NCBI GenBank assembly: GCA_900550025.1
Contig: URQP01000002.1
Coordinates: 1-64,000, forward strand
Length of the DNA: 64,000 nucleotides
Direction: 5' to 3'
Source: an uncultured Porphyromonadaceae bacterium
GTDB taxonomy: Bacteria > Bacteroidota > Bacteroidia > Bacteroidales > Muribaculaceae
The position numbers and the translations under genes were made by a program. Shown in pieces: positions 26,402 to 34,207 of this stretch; the stretch's first letter is position 1, and every line of letters begins with the position of its first letter. A model generated the notes under the pieces. The model saw nothing but the letters and a program-made list of their open reading frames with translations. It was not told where the DNA came from and did no database searches.

Positions 26402-27214
26402 TCACACGCCAAGACGATTAACCGCCATTCTAAGCTCTGTAAGCCTTTCAAGCAAGCCTCCAATCTTTTCAAGAGGAAGCATATTGGCACCGTCAGATTT
26501 AGCGACAGAAGGATTCTGATGCGTTTCCATGAACAAGCCGTCGGCACCGGCCGCAATGCCACATCGCGCAAGCGTCTCTATCAAGTGCGGAAGCCCTCCT
26601 GTCACACCCGCAGTCTGATTGGGCTGCTGGAGCGAATGCGTCACATCGAGTATCACCGGCGCATAATGCCTCATAACCGGAAATCCACGAAAATCCACAA
26701 TCAAATCCTGATAACCAAACGTAGTGCCACGCTCCGTTATCGCGACATCATCATTACCGGCATCCCTCACTTTCTGAACGGCAAACTGCATAGCCTCCGG
26801 CGACAGGAACTGCCCTTTCTTGATATTCACCATCTTACCGGTCTTTGCCGCAGCTACAAGCAAGTCCGTCTGACGACACAAAAACGCAGGAATCTGGAGC
26901 ACATCCACATATTCAGCCGCCATCGCAGCCTCTTCCGGTGTATGTATGTCTGTGACAACAGGAATATTGAATGTATCCTTTACTTTTTTCAATATCTCCA
27001 ACGCCTTTATGTCGCCGATTCCGGTAAACGAATCAATGCGTGAACGGTTAGCCTTGCGGTAGCTGCCTTTGAACACGTATGGGATATCCAGCTTCTTGGC
27101 TATTTCCAAAACATGTCCCGCAATATCCATAGCCATATCTTCACCCTCTATCACGCAAGGGCCGGCAAGGAGAAAGAAATTACCTGTTTTTGACGATTTG
27201 AGTTGTTCTATCAT
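26402..27214 (-). CDS. kdsA: 3-deoxy-8-phosphooctulonate synthase (KDO-8-P synthase)
   Basis: A 270-residue cytosolic TIM-barrel enzyme that condenses phosphoenolpyruvate with arabinose-5-phosphate. The start FFLLAGPCVIEGEDMAMDIA, then FKGSYRKANRSR, PVVTDIHTPEEA and VTHSLQQPNQTAGVTGG are family signatures. The cysteine in GPCVIE and the residues of the metal site suggest the metal-type question should be settled by alignment. It starts one base after rsmE. kdsB for the next activation step is at 4656. Confidence 0.96.
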   Translation of the reverse strand: MIEQLKSSKTGNFFLLAGPCVIEGEDMAMDIAGHVLEIAKKLDIPYVFKGSYRKANRSRIDSFTGIGDIKALEILKKVKDTFNIPVVTDIHTPEEAAMAAEYVDVLQIPAFLCRQTDLLVAAAKTGKMVNIKKGQFLSPEAMQFAVQKVRDAGNDDVAITERGTTFGYQDLIVDFRGFPVMRHYAPVILDVTHSLQQPNQTAGVTGGLPHLIETLARCGIAAGADGLFMETHQNPSVAKSDGANMLPLEKIGGLLERLTELRMAVNRLGV

Positions 27215-27215
27215 A

Positions 27216-27920
27216 TTACAATTGATTTATAGCATGTATGGCAGCACAGGCAAACACGCCGGCCGTCTCTGTCCGCAAGCGGCTTTCGCCTAAACTTACA
27301 GGAATGAATCCGGCACTTATAGCCGACCTTATCTCGTCCTTGCTGAAATCGCCCTCCGGCCCTATCATAACAAGCACGTCACCGCCTTTATTGTATTCTT
27401 TCACGAAATCGCGTCTTTCTATCTCACGGTCGCAATATGCGATGAAACGTTGCCCGGAAAACGCCTTATTTATCACTTCATTAACAGGCGTCAATCCGTC
27501 TATCGCAGGCAACACCGTTTTCAACGACTGTTTCATCGCTGAAACGGCTATCTTATGCAAGCGTTCCGTCTTAAGAACTTTCCTTTCAGAATAACGGCAA
27601 GCTATCGGGATTATACGGTCAACCCCCATCTCCACAACTTTCTCGACCATCCATTCCAGCCGGTCGATGTTCTTTGTAGGAGCAATGGCCACGGTTATCC
27701 CACAGCCCCAATGCGACGGAATATACCGCTTGCTGACAATATTCACTGCACACCGTTTGGCATTCGCTTCACTCAACTCACAGACAAACAGATTTCCATT
27801 CCCGTCGACAATCTCGATTTCCGAGCCTTCAGCCAATCGAAGGACACGGACGCAATGCTTCGCCTCATCTTCCGGCAAAACGCCTGTCACTTCAATATCA
27901 GGAGCAAAGAACCTGTGCAT
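27216..27920 (-). CDS. rsmE: 16S rRNA m3U1498 methyltransferase
   Basis: A 234-residue SPOUT methyltransferase that methylates U1498 of 16S rRNA using S-adenosylmethionine. The N-terminal PUA-like part starts MHRFFAPDIE; the SPOUT knot is seen in VAIAPTKNIDRLEWMVEKV, VMIGPEGDFSKDEI and SLGESRLRTETAGVFA. The ATG at 27920 matches the usual MHRFF start. It is placed tightly between the nucleoside transporter gene and kdsA. Confidence 0.94.
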   Translation of the reverse strand: MHRFFAPDIEVTGVLPEDEAKHCVRVLRLAEGSEIEIVDGNGNLFVCELSEANAKRCAVNIVSKRYIPSHWGCGITVAIAPTKNIDRLEWMVEKVVEMGVDRIIPIACRYSERKVLKTERLHKIAVSAMKQSLKTVLPAIDGLTPVNEVINKAFSGQRFIAYCDREIERRDFVKEYNKGGDVLVMIGPEGDFSKDEIRSAISAGFIPVSLGESRLRTETAGVFACAAIHAINQL

Positions 27921-27928
27921 AATCAAGC

Positions 27929-29182
27929 TTATTTGCGTTTATCTTTGAAAACTAAAGCAAACAGAACTGCGACAACCAAAGCGTAAGCCGAGAAAATAAG
28001 CCAAGATGTCTGCCAGCCGTCAGTCTGCGGGACAGCAGAATTGAAATCAACAAACCGGTTGATTACAGCCTGCGCGCTAAGCGTACCCACAGTAGCGCCG
28101 ATTCCGTTTGTCATGATGACAAACAACCCTTGCGCGCTGGAACGCACGCTTATGTCTGTCTCCTTGTCGACAAACAGCGACCCCGACACATTAAAGAAAT
28201 CAAAGGCAACGCCATACACAATCATCGAAAGGACAAACATCCATACTCCAGCACCCGGATCTCCGAACCCGAACAAACCGAACCTCAGAACCCATGCGAC
28301 CATGGCTATCAGCATCACCCGCTTTATCCCGTAACGGCTCAAGACAAAAGGTATCAAAAGAATGCACAAAGCCTCGGAAATCTGGGATAAGGAAATCAGT
28401 ATGTTGGCATGCTGCACCCCGAATGTATCGGCATACTCCGGTATTGCCTCGAAACTGGTTATATAAGGATTGGCGAAGCCATTCGTTATCTGTAACGATA
28501 TGCCAAGAAGCATCGAGAATATGAAGAATATAGCCATACGCTTCTGCTTGAACAGCAAAAACGCCTTCAAACCCAAAGCCTCGACTACTGATTTAGAATT
28601 TCCACCTTTAGATACAGGACAAGAAGGTAGAGTCAAAGCATATAATCCAAGCAGAATGCCTACTGTGCCACAAGCGAAGAATTGGCCGTAATTGTCCTGC
28701 AATCCAAGCAAATCAACCGTCCACATCATACAAATGAATCCGATAGTGCCAAGCGTCCGGATAGGAGGGAATGCCTTTACCGTATCGAGCCCGACTTTCT
28801 CAAGCGAAGTATATGCAACCGAATTCGACAATGCCAAAGTAGGCATATAAAATGCGACACTGACTGAATACAGCGCAAACAAGCACCCGAAACTTGCATC
28901 CGAGCCTTCAACCATTCCATAATATCCGGCACTTATCATAAATGCAGCTGCTATTATATGGCTTATGCTCAACAATCGTTGCGCCGGAATCCAACGGTCG
29001 GCGATTATGCCGAGTAACGCCGGCATAAACAATGAAACGATTCCCTGCATGGCATAGAAAAGCCCGATGTTCTCACCCATTCCTATACGTCCGAGATAAG
29101 TTCCCATCGACGTAAGATAAGCGCCCCACACGGCAAATTGCAGGAAATTCATCACTGCCAGTCTTATACGAATATGTCCCAT
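27929..29182 (-). CDS. MFS nucleoside:proton symporter (NupG-like)
   Basis: A 417-residue inner-membrane transporter with 12 hydrophobic helices. The opening RLAVMNFLQFAVWGAYLTSM and GLFYAMQGIVSLFMPALLGIIADR match the nucleoside:H+ symporter branch of the major facilitator superfamily, found in many Bacteroidota. It likely takes up nucleosides; a nucleoside phosphorylase is encoded elsewhere in the window (54266-55138). It starts 46 bases after the bifunctional-nuclease gene. Confidence 0.88.
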   Translation of the reverse strand: MGHIRIRLAVMNFLQFAVWGAYLTSMGTYLGRIGMGENIGLFYAMQGIVSLFMPALLGIIADRWIPAQRLLSISHIIAAAFMISAGYYGMVEGSDASFGCLFALYSVSVAFYMPTLALSNSVAYTSLEKVGLDTVKAFPPIRTLGTIGFICMMWTVDLLGLQDNYGQFFACGTVGILLGLYALTLPSCPVSKGGNSKSVVEALGLKAFLLFKQKRMAIFFIFSMLLGISLQITNGFANPYITSFEAIPEYADTFGVQHANILISLSQISEALCILLIPFVLSRYGIKRVMLIAMVAWVLRFGLFGFGDPGAGVWMFVLSMIVYGVAFDFFNVSGSLFVDKETDISVRSSAQGLFVIMTNGIGATVGTLSAQAVINRFVDFNSAVPQTDGWQTSWLIFSAYALVVAVLFALVFKDKRK

Positions 29183-29228
29183 TTCTTCTGTTTTTAAATT
29201 TATGATATTTGGATTTTATTCAATCAAT

Positions 29229-29834
29229 TCATTTTTCTGCATTTTGCGCCTTTTTCTCATCAATCACCTTCTTGATTTCAGCCGCCCGCTCATACTCTTC
29301 TTTCACGATGCTCGACTGCAGCATCTTTTCCAGTTCAGGTATGGCAAAACGAGTCAAAGGCACAGTTTCCATCCCTTCCGGCACAGAAACAGTCTCGTCG
29401 GCAACAATAGTATCGTCACCTGTAACCGAGAATCCTGTGTTTTGAAGGATTTCGCTTGTTGTATATATAGGAGTTTTTGTCCGTAAAGCTATCGCTATGG
29501 CATCCGATGTGCGTGAATCTATCCTTACATCCCTTTCTCCATCAGAGAATGTAATCTCCGAATAAAATACTCCCCTCTGGAATTTATAAATGAACACCTC
29601 TTTCACAACAATCCCGAAAGCATGGGTCATAGTGTGAAACACATCGTGAATCAACGGACGAGGCAACTGCACATTCTCCAGCTTGGCGGCAATGGATTGC
29701 GCTTCCGCCGCTCCGATTACCACAGGAATACGGAACTTTCCGCCTTCCTCCGCAAGAATCAACGCGTATGCCCCTGACTGTATCTGGTTGTATGTGACTC
29801 CCAGCACCCTGAGTTTCACTTTCTTCTCATCCAT
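29229..29834 (-). CDS. Bifunctional nuclease (BFN) domain protein with UVR motif
   Basis: A 201-residue protein with a BFN/DUF151 domain (about 1-135: LRVLGVTYNQIQSGAYALIL, FRIPVVIGAAEAQSIA, DSRTSDAIAIALRTKTPI). A C-terminal UvrB/UvrC-type helix pair follows (about 160-195: LEKMLQSSIVKEEYERAAE). The BFN fold has nuclease activity in plant and some bacterial members; activity here is not proven. It starts four bases after mnmA ends. The BFN plus UVR combination is common in Bacteroidota. Confidence 0.88.
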   Translation of the reverse strand: MDEKKVKLRVLGVTYNQIQSGAYALILAEEGGKFRIPVVIGAAEAQSIAAKLENVQLPRPLIHDVFHTMTHAFGIVVKEVFIYKFQRGVFYSEITFSDGERDVRIDSRTSDAIAIALRTKTPIYTTSEILQNTGFSVTGDDTIVADETVSVPEGMETVPLTRFAIPELEKMLQSSIVKEEYERAAEIKKVIDEKKAQNAEK

Positions 29835-29838
29835 AGCC

Positions 29839-30918
29839 CTATCTATTAATTTTCTGTCCGGTTATCACCCCGCTGCCATAACACAGATGCCCTTCAGCAT
29901 CATAAATAACGGCAAACTGCCCCGGAGCGATTCCCTGCACTTTATTCTCTGACTCAATCATATATTCCGAACCGCCCAAATGCACGAGCTTAGCTTTCAT
30001 AAACTCAGGCGTATGACGGTTCTTAAACATAATTTCAACCGGCTCCGTAACGTTTTCCCACGGATTTCCGGAAATGAAATGCATCTCGTCAATATGGATG
30101 GTTTTTCCATATTGCTTGTCGGTGTCGTAACCGTTGCTGACATATATCGTGTTATCAGCAACGTTTTTCTTCACTACATACCACGGCCCACCACTCAGGC
30201 CAAGCCCTTTCCGCTGCCCGATAGTATGAAACCAGTACCCTTTATGCTCCCCTATTTTCTTTCCGGTCTCTATCTCTATGATATTGCCCTTCTTCTCTCC
30301 GAGATGACGGCGGATAAAATCATTATAATTAATTTTACCAAGGAAACAAATTCCTTGACTGTCCTTACGGTAGGCGTTAGGCAACTTAGACTCTACCGCA
30401 ATGCGCCTTACCTCACTTTTAGGCAACGAACCTATAGGAAACATCAGATGCGACAATTGCCCATAACTGATTTGCGCAAGGAAATCAGTCTGGTCCTTGA
30501 CCCGGTCGACCGCCGTAGCAAGATAAATTTTCCCGTCGACTACATCCGTAGTGGCATAGTGCCCGGTTGCCGTCTTGTCGAAATCCTTGCCCCACCGCTG
30601 CTCGAAATAGCCGAACTTTATCATCTTGTTGCACATCATATCCGGATTAGGCGTAAGCCCTGCCTTCACAGTACGCAACGCATACTCCATCACATTGTCC
30701 CAATACTCCTGATGCAACGAGACCACCTCAAGCGGCAATCCGTATTTATGCGCGATAGCCGTACACATTTCTATATCCTCTTCGGCAGAACAGCCACCTT
30801 CATCCGTATCCATACCGATACGTATATAGAATAACGTCAGATTGTGGCCTTCCTCTTTCAGCTTATGCACGACGACAGCACTGTCGACACCTCCGGATAT
30901 TAAAACGGCTATATTCAT
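29839..30918 (-). CDS. mnmA: tRNA-specific 2-thiouridylase
   Basis: A 359-residue cytosolic enzyme that places sulfur on U34 of Lys, Glu and Gln tRNAs. The PP-loop reads [15 protein letters not shown]; the two catalytic cysteines are in [13 protein letters not shown] and [29 protein letters not shown] is also typical. It lies between DoxX and the BFN gene with gaps of three and four bases. Bacteroidota often have two MnmA copies and this could be either one. Confidence 0.95.
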   Translation of the reverse strand: MNIAVLISGGVDSAVVVHKLKEEGHNLTLFYIRIGMDTDEGGCSAEEDIEMCTAIAHKYGLPLEVVSLHQEYWDNVMEYALRTVKAGLTPNPDMMCNKMIKFGYFEQRWGKDFDKTATGHYATTDVVDGKIYLATAVDRVKDQTDFLAQISYGQLSHLMFPIGSLPKSEVRRIAVESKLPNAYRKDSQGICFLGKINYNDFIRRHLGEKKGNIIEIETGKKIGEHKGYWFHTIGQRKGLGLSGGPWYVVKKNVADNTIYVSNGYDTDKQYGKTIHIDEMHFISGNPWENVTEPVEIMFKNRHTPEFMKAKLVHLGGSEYMIESENKVQGIAPGQFAVIYDAEGHLCYGSGVITGQKINR

Positions 30919-30921
30919 CTA

Positions 30922-31431
30922 TTATATATTCTTCAATTCGTTCAAATTATTCTTATTGGCGAAATAGAGCGACAACAAATAATCGACAGATATTTTACCC
31001 GGCCCGGCCAGCACTATGAAGAAAAACATTCCAACAAACATGATTGGCACATAGCCCATCTGCATACTTGCAAACACCCCTGACTGCGTAACCTGCTGGG
31101 CAGAAAGGTCGATAATGTTGCCGTCCAGCAAATAATATTCGGCGGCCACCATCGAAATCATCGGCGGCACGGCCGCTATACGCGTAATAAAACCGAAAAT
31201 CACCAATGCAGAGAACAGCAATTCGATGACAATCATAACTACAAGCGTCATTTCCGAACCCATCCCGAACATAGTTGGAAATATTTCCGAGAAAAAATCG
31301 TAATTTGCCATCTGGCGTATACCGAACTGCATAAACAATATCCCGGCGAACATCCGCATAAAGAACCGGGCAAGATTGCCATAGGAACGGTATGCCCCGA
31401 TTATGAAAAACTTTCTGATTTTACGGTTCAT
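30922..31431 (-). CDS. DoxX-family membrane protein
   Basis: A 169-residue inner-membrane protein with four hydrophobic helices: the first around FFMRMFAGILFMQFGIRQM, the others near 60-80, 85-105 and 125-145. The layout matches DoxX, a family linked to thiol redox balance in some bacteria, but with varied roles. It stands between the DUF5106 gene and mnmA in a tight run. The precise function is unknown. Confidence 0.8.
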   Translation of the reverse strand: MNRKIRKFFIIGAYRSYGNLARFFMRMFAGILFMQFGIRQMANYDFFSEIFPTMFGMGSEMTLVVMIVIELLFSALVIFGFITRIAAVPPMISMVAAEYYLLDGNIIDLSAQQVTQSGVFASMQMGYVPIMFVGMFFFIVLAGPGKISVDYLLSLYFANKNNLNELKNI

Positions 31432-31446
31432 ATTATAAATTTTTCA

Positions 31447-32328
31447 TTAAACGCCAAGCGAATTGCCCAATTGAGCCATCAAAGAAAGCACCTGCTCTAT
31501 AGCCGGACTCTTCGCTATGATTTTCTTATCCGCGCCAAGCAAATAAACCGACGGCTGGAGACGAAGGTCGTAAACACGTTCCATATCCGGCACCATTGCC
31601 GTGTACCACAACGCGTCATCGCCACTCTTGTCCTTAGTCCTGTTGGAATAGATTGAAACGACATTCACCGCACCATTCTTTATAAGCCTTCCAGTAACGA
31701 CATCAGTGCTTAAACGCAATTTGTAAATCGAAGTATCAAAATCCCCGTCGACATTGAATATCAAGACAGTGTATTGCGACTGCAACGTATGCAATGCCGC
31801 ACCTGCGCCACCCTTTGAGACAGGCATATCACCAAAAACAGAATTGATTCGGGAGTTGTTGATTTTCGCCGCATTCTCCTGCAACACGTTCTTCAAGCCG
31901 TCATCCACTTTCTTGTTATCAATCAGATGGCGGGCAAAAATCAGATAGACATCGTCACTGCAAAACTGCGACATAGGATTATATACCTCAGAATCGAGAA
32001 AACCGGCCACCGTCCTGAGATTAGCTTCATTCTTTGCCACCTTGTCAACGAATTTCTTTACTGCCTTGTCAACCTCGTCGACATCGGCAAGCGGGAAAAA
32101 CGAAAGAAAATCCGTAAAAGTCTCACGGAACGATTCGATATTGGTTATCTCCTCCTTATCCAGCTTGCACTCGTCCCACAAACGATTTATCATGAAATTA
32201 GAACGCATATTGACTTTCGTCAACTGGTCCGGAACCTGAGGATATTCAAATAACGGCTCTGCAGCATTCCCTGCAAAAGGAAGCGCCAACGCCACACAAC
32301 AAGCTATACTGATAAAAACACGTTTCAT
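31447..32328 (-). CDS. DUF5106-like exported protein
   Basis: A 293-residue protein with a signal peptide (ISIACCVALALPFAGNA). The region 25-135 (FEYPQVPDQLTKVNMRSNFM, NRLWDECKL, then ISRYL-like IFARHLIDNKK) resembles DUF5106, which in Bacteroidales usually precedes a thioredoxin-like fold. The second half (about 170-285) has the strand pattern of a thioredoxin fold but no CxxC, so it should not be a disulfide enzyme. It heads the run through DoxX, mnmA and beyond. The role is unknown; periplasmic. Confidence 0.7.
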   Translation of the reverse strand: MKRVFISIACCVALALPFAGNAAEPLFEYPQVPDQLTKVNMRSNFMINRLWDECKLDKEEITNIESFRETFTDFLSFFPLADVDEVDKAVKKFVDKVAKNEANLRTVAGFLDSEVYNPMSQFCSDDVYLIFARHLIDNKKVDDGLKNVLQENAAKINNSRINSVFGDMPVSKGGAGAALHTLQSQYTVLIFNVDGDFDTSIYKLRLSTDVVTGRLIKNGAVNVVSIYSNRTKDKSGDDALWYTAMVPDMERVYDLRLQPSVYLLGADKKIIAKSPAIEQVLSLMAQLGNSLGV

Positions 32329-32371
32329 ATCACAATCTTAAAAAACATAGCCGATAAGGCTTATATTGTCG

Positions 32372-32379
32372 CAAAGATA
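32372..32379 (-). promoter_or_regulatory. -7 box of the DUF5106-DoxX-mnmA run
   Basis: CAAAGATA reads TATCTTTG on the minus strand, 44 bases before the first ATG. It diverges from the kinase promoter at 32483-32490. Confidence 0.65.
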
Positions 32380-32482
32380 GTGCAAATCGAGAGCAAAAAC
32401 AACATCTTTTAGATTTGTTATAGCTTGGGCGAGCTTCATTGAAAAAATAAGGCAAGCTCTTTTTTATATGACAGGCTTACAC

Positions 32483-32490
32483 TATCTTTG
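32483..32490 (+). promoter_or_regulatory. -7 box of the zeta-toxin-like kinase gene
   Basis: TATCTTTG fits TAnnTTTG, 20 bases before the ATG at 32510. Confidence 0.65.
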
Positions 32491-32509
32491 CACCACTATA
32501 TTTATTGAG

Positions 32510-33091
32510 ATGGGCGAAGAAAAACAGCTTTTCATATTCTGCGGATGCAACGGCGCTGGAAAAACTACGGCCTCATACACGATGCTGCCAGAAGTGCTCC
32601 ACTGCAAGGAATTCGTCAATGCCGACGAAATTGCCAAAGGATTGTCGCCGTTCAACCCGGAAAGGGTGGCCATCGACGCAGGAAAACTGATGCTCATCAG
32701 AATGAACGAGCTTCTCAAAAACGATGTGACTTTCGCTTTTGAGACGACATTGGCGACACGCACCTATACGCGCCTCATAGAACGGGCGCAAGAAAAAGGC
32801 TACAAAGTGACCCTGCTGTTTTTCTGGCTCAATTCGCCGGAACTTGCCGTACAAAGAGTGGCACAACGGGTGCGCGAAGGCGGGCACAACATTAAAGAAG
32901 AGGTAATACGCCGCCGCTACGATTCAGGAATCAACAACCTGTTCAACATATACATGAACTGCGTTGACTACTGGATTCTGATAGACAACAGCCAAAACCC
33001 GAGGACGATTGTGGCTGAAGGCGGAAAAGACATAAGAACCAACATCCATCATACGGATTTATTTAAAACGATTGAAGAAAATGTCAGATAA
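32510..33091 (+). CDS. Zeta-toxin-like P-loop kinase
   Basis: A 193-residue soluble protein with Walker A GCNGAGKT at residues 12-19 and the order seen in zeta toxins: FVNADEIAKGLSPFNPE, DVTFAFETTLATRTYTRLI, and RVAQRVREGGHNIKEEVIRRR. Zeta toxins phosphorylate UDP-N-acetylglucosamine, but many chromosomal members with this short form are uncharacterised and may be small-molecule kinases. There is no epsilon-type antitoxin upstream. Instead a 62-residue gene overlaps its end by 11 bases. ATG at 32510 chosen because it follows the promoter and starts just before the first strand. Confidence 0.8.
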   Translation: MGEEKQLFIFCGCNGAGKTTASYTMLPEVLHCKEFVNADEIAKGLSPFNPERVAIDAGKLMLIRMNELLKNDVTFAFETTLATRTYTRLIERAQEKGYKVTLLFFWLNSPELAVQRVAQRVREGGHNIKEEVIRRRYDSGINNLFNIYMNCVDYWILIDNSQNPRTIVAEGGKDIRTNIHHTDLFKTIEENVR

Positions 33092-33269
33092 AGAAAGCGT
33101 TGAACTCAGCCAAAAACTACATTACGGATTGGCATTAGCGGAACAAAAAATGCTCCAAGAAAAGGTCGTGAAAGACGAACCTTTGATTGAGGGTACGCCA
33201 AACGGAGAAATAAAAGTAGTCGACGCGCGCGAAGTGCTTGACAAAATAACAAACAACGAAAAAAATTGA
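33081..33269 (+). CDS. 62-residue protein coupled to the zeta-like kinase
   Basis: A small, soluble, mostly charged protein with a helical first half (ELSQKLHYGLALAEQKMLQE) and a second part VKDEPLIEGTPNGEIKVVDA. No known family is recognised. The ATG at 33081 lies inside the kinase gene (11-base overlap) and its TGA overlaps the TTG start of the next gene, so translation is probably coupled at both ends. It could be an antitoxin or an accessory subunit for the kinase; this is inferred only from size and position. Confidence 0.7.
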   Translation: MSDKESVELSQKLHYGLALAEQKMLQEKVVKDEPLIEGTPNGEIKVVDAREVLDKITNNEKN

Positions 33270-34063
33270 CTGAAATATCCAACGACCTCGCCGAACTGCT
33301 CAACCGGGAAGCGGCGAGAATCAACACCCCGGAATTCATCAGTAGCGACCCGGTGCAATTCCCCCGCCAGTTCAGCCTACTGCAAGACATAGAAATAGCC
33401 GCCCTGCTGTCGGCTACGATAGCATGGGGCAACCGCAAGATGATTTGCAATAATTGCCGCAAGATGCTACGGCTTATGGACAACCAGCCATATAACTATG
33501 TACTCGACCGCGGCTATGAAGACATTACCGAGAGATTCAACATCCACCGCACTTTCTTCTCCGACGACTTCGTTTATTTCATGCGCGGACTTCACCGGAT
33601 ATATACCACATACGGCTCACTCGACGAATTTGCAAAGCGCAATGAAATAGCCGGCAATGCCGAGCCATCATGGGAATTGGTAAGGCTTATGAACATCGAA
33701 TTCGAGACTGCCAATGAAGGCATTAAAAATAGCCGATGCCTTCCCGGAGGACTCGACAAGACAGCTTTAAAGCGCATAAACATGGCTTTAAGATGGCTTG
33801 TCAGGGACGACGGCATAGTAGATATGGGCGTATGGAAAAGCCTGAAACCATCGCAACTGTTCATCCCTTTAGATGTACACGTAGGCAACACCGCCCGCAG
33901 TCTCGGCATGCTGGAGCGCAAAGCCAACGACAAGCGTTCCGTGCTTGAGCTCACGTCAATGCTACGCAAATTGCGTCCTGACGACCCGGTGTTCTACGAC
34001 TATGCCCTTTTCGGCATAGGAGTAGGCAACAAATACACCGGCAACCAATCGCCCTTGGTATGA
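33266..34063 (+). CDS. TIGR02757 family protein
   Basis: A 265-residue soluble protein with EFISSDPVQFPRQFSLLQD, EIAALLSATIAWGNRKMI, and LFIPLDVHVGNTARSLGML, which mark TIGR02757 (DUF2400). The helical arrangement recalls HhH-GPD DNA glycosylases, and the Asp in PLDVHVG lines up with the kind of catalytic Asp seen there, but activity is unproven. The start appears to be TTG at 33266, overlapping the stop of the 62-residue gene as TTGA; no ATG occurs near the conserved N-terminus. Confidence 0.85.
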   Translation: MTEISNDLAELLNREAARINTPEFISSDPVQFPRQFSLLQDIEIAALLSATIAWGNRKMICNNCRKMLRLMDNQPYNYVLDRGYEDITERFNIHRTFFSDDFVYFMRGLHRIYTTYGSLDEFAKRNEIAGNAEPSWELVRLMNIEFETANEGIKNSRCLPGGLDKTALKRINMALRWLVRDDGIVDMGVWKSLKPSQLFIPLDVHVGNTARSLGMLERKANDKRSVLELTSMLRKLRPDDPVFYDYALFGIGVGNKYTGNQSPLV

Positions 34064-34176
34064 AAAGCCAACGAAATCAACCAATATAATTGCACATTTC
34101 AATAAGGCATACCCCGCCATAGAAAAAACAAAAAATAAAATCAGGTAAGCTTAATTATTTTTTCTTCCGCATACAC

Positions 34177-34184
34177 TATCTTTG
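34177..34184 (+). promoter_or_regulatory. -7 box of glnN
   Basis: TATCTTTG lies 23 bases before the glnN ATG and fits TAnnTTTG. No clear TTTG -33 box; the upstream DNA is T-rich. Confidence 0.65.
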
Positions 34185-34207
34185 CAGCATCTAAATTTTC
34201 AATAGGT

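Noticed and set aside
25658-27043. 461-codon open frame on the plus strand
   Set aside because: It lies antisense to the acyl-CoA ligase and kdsA genes, both strongly supported by motifs, and its translation shows no domain.
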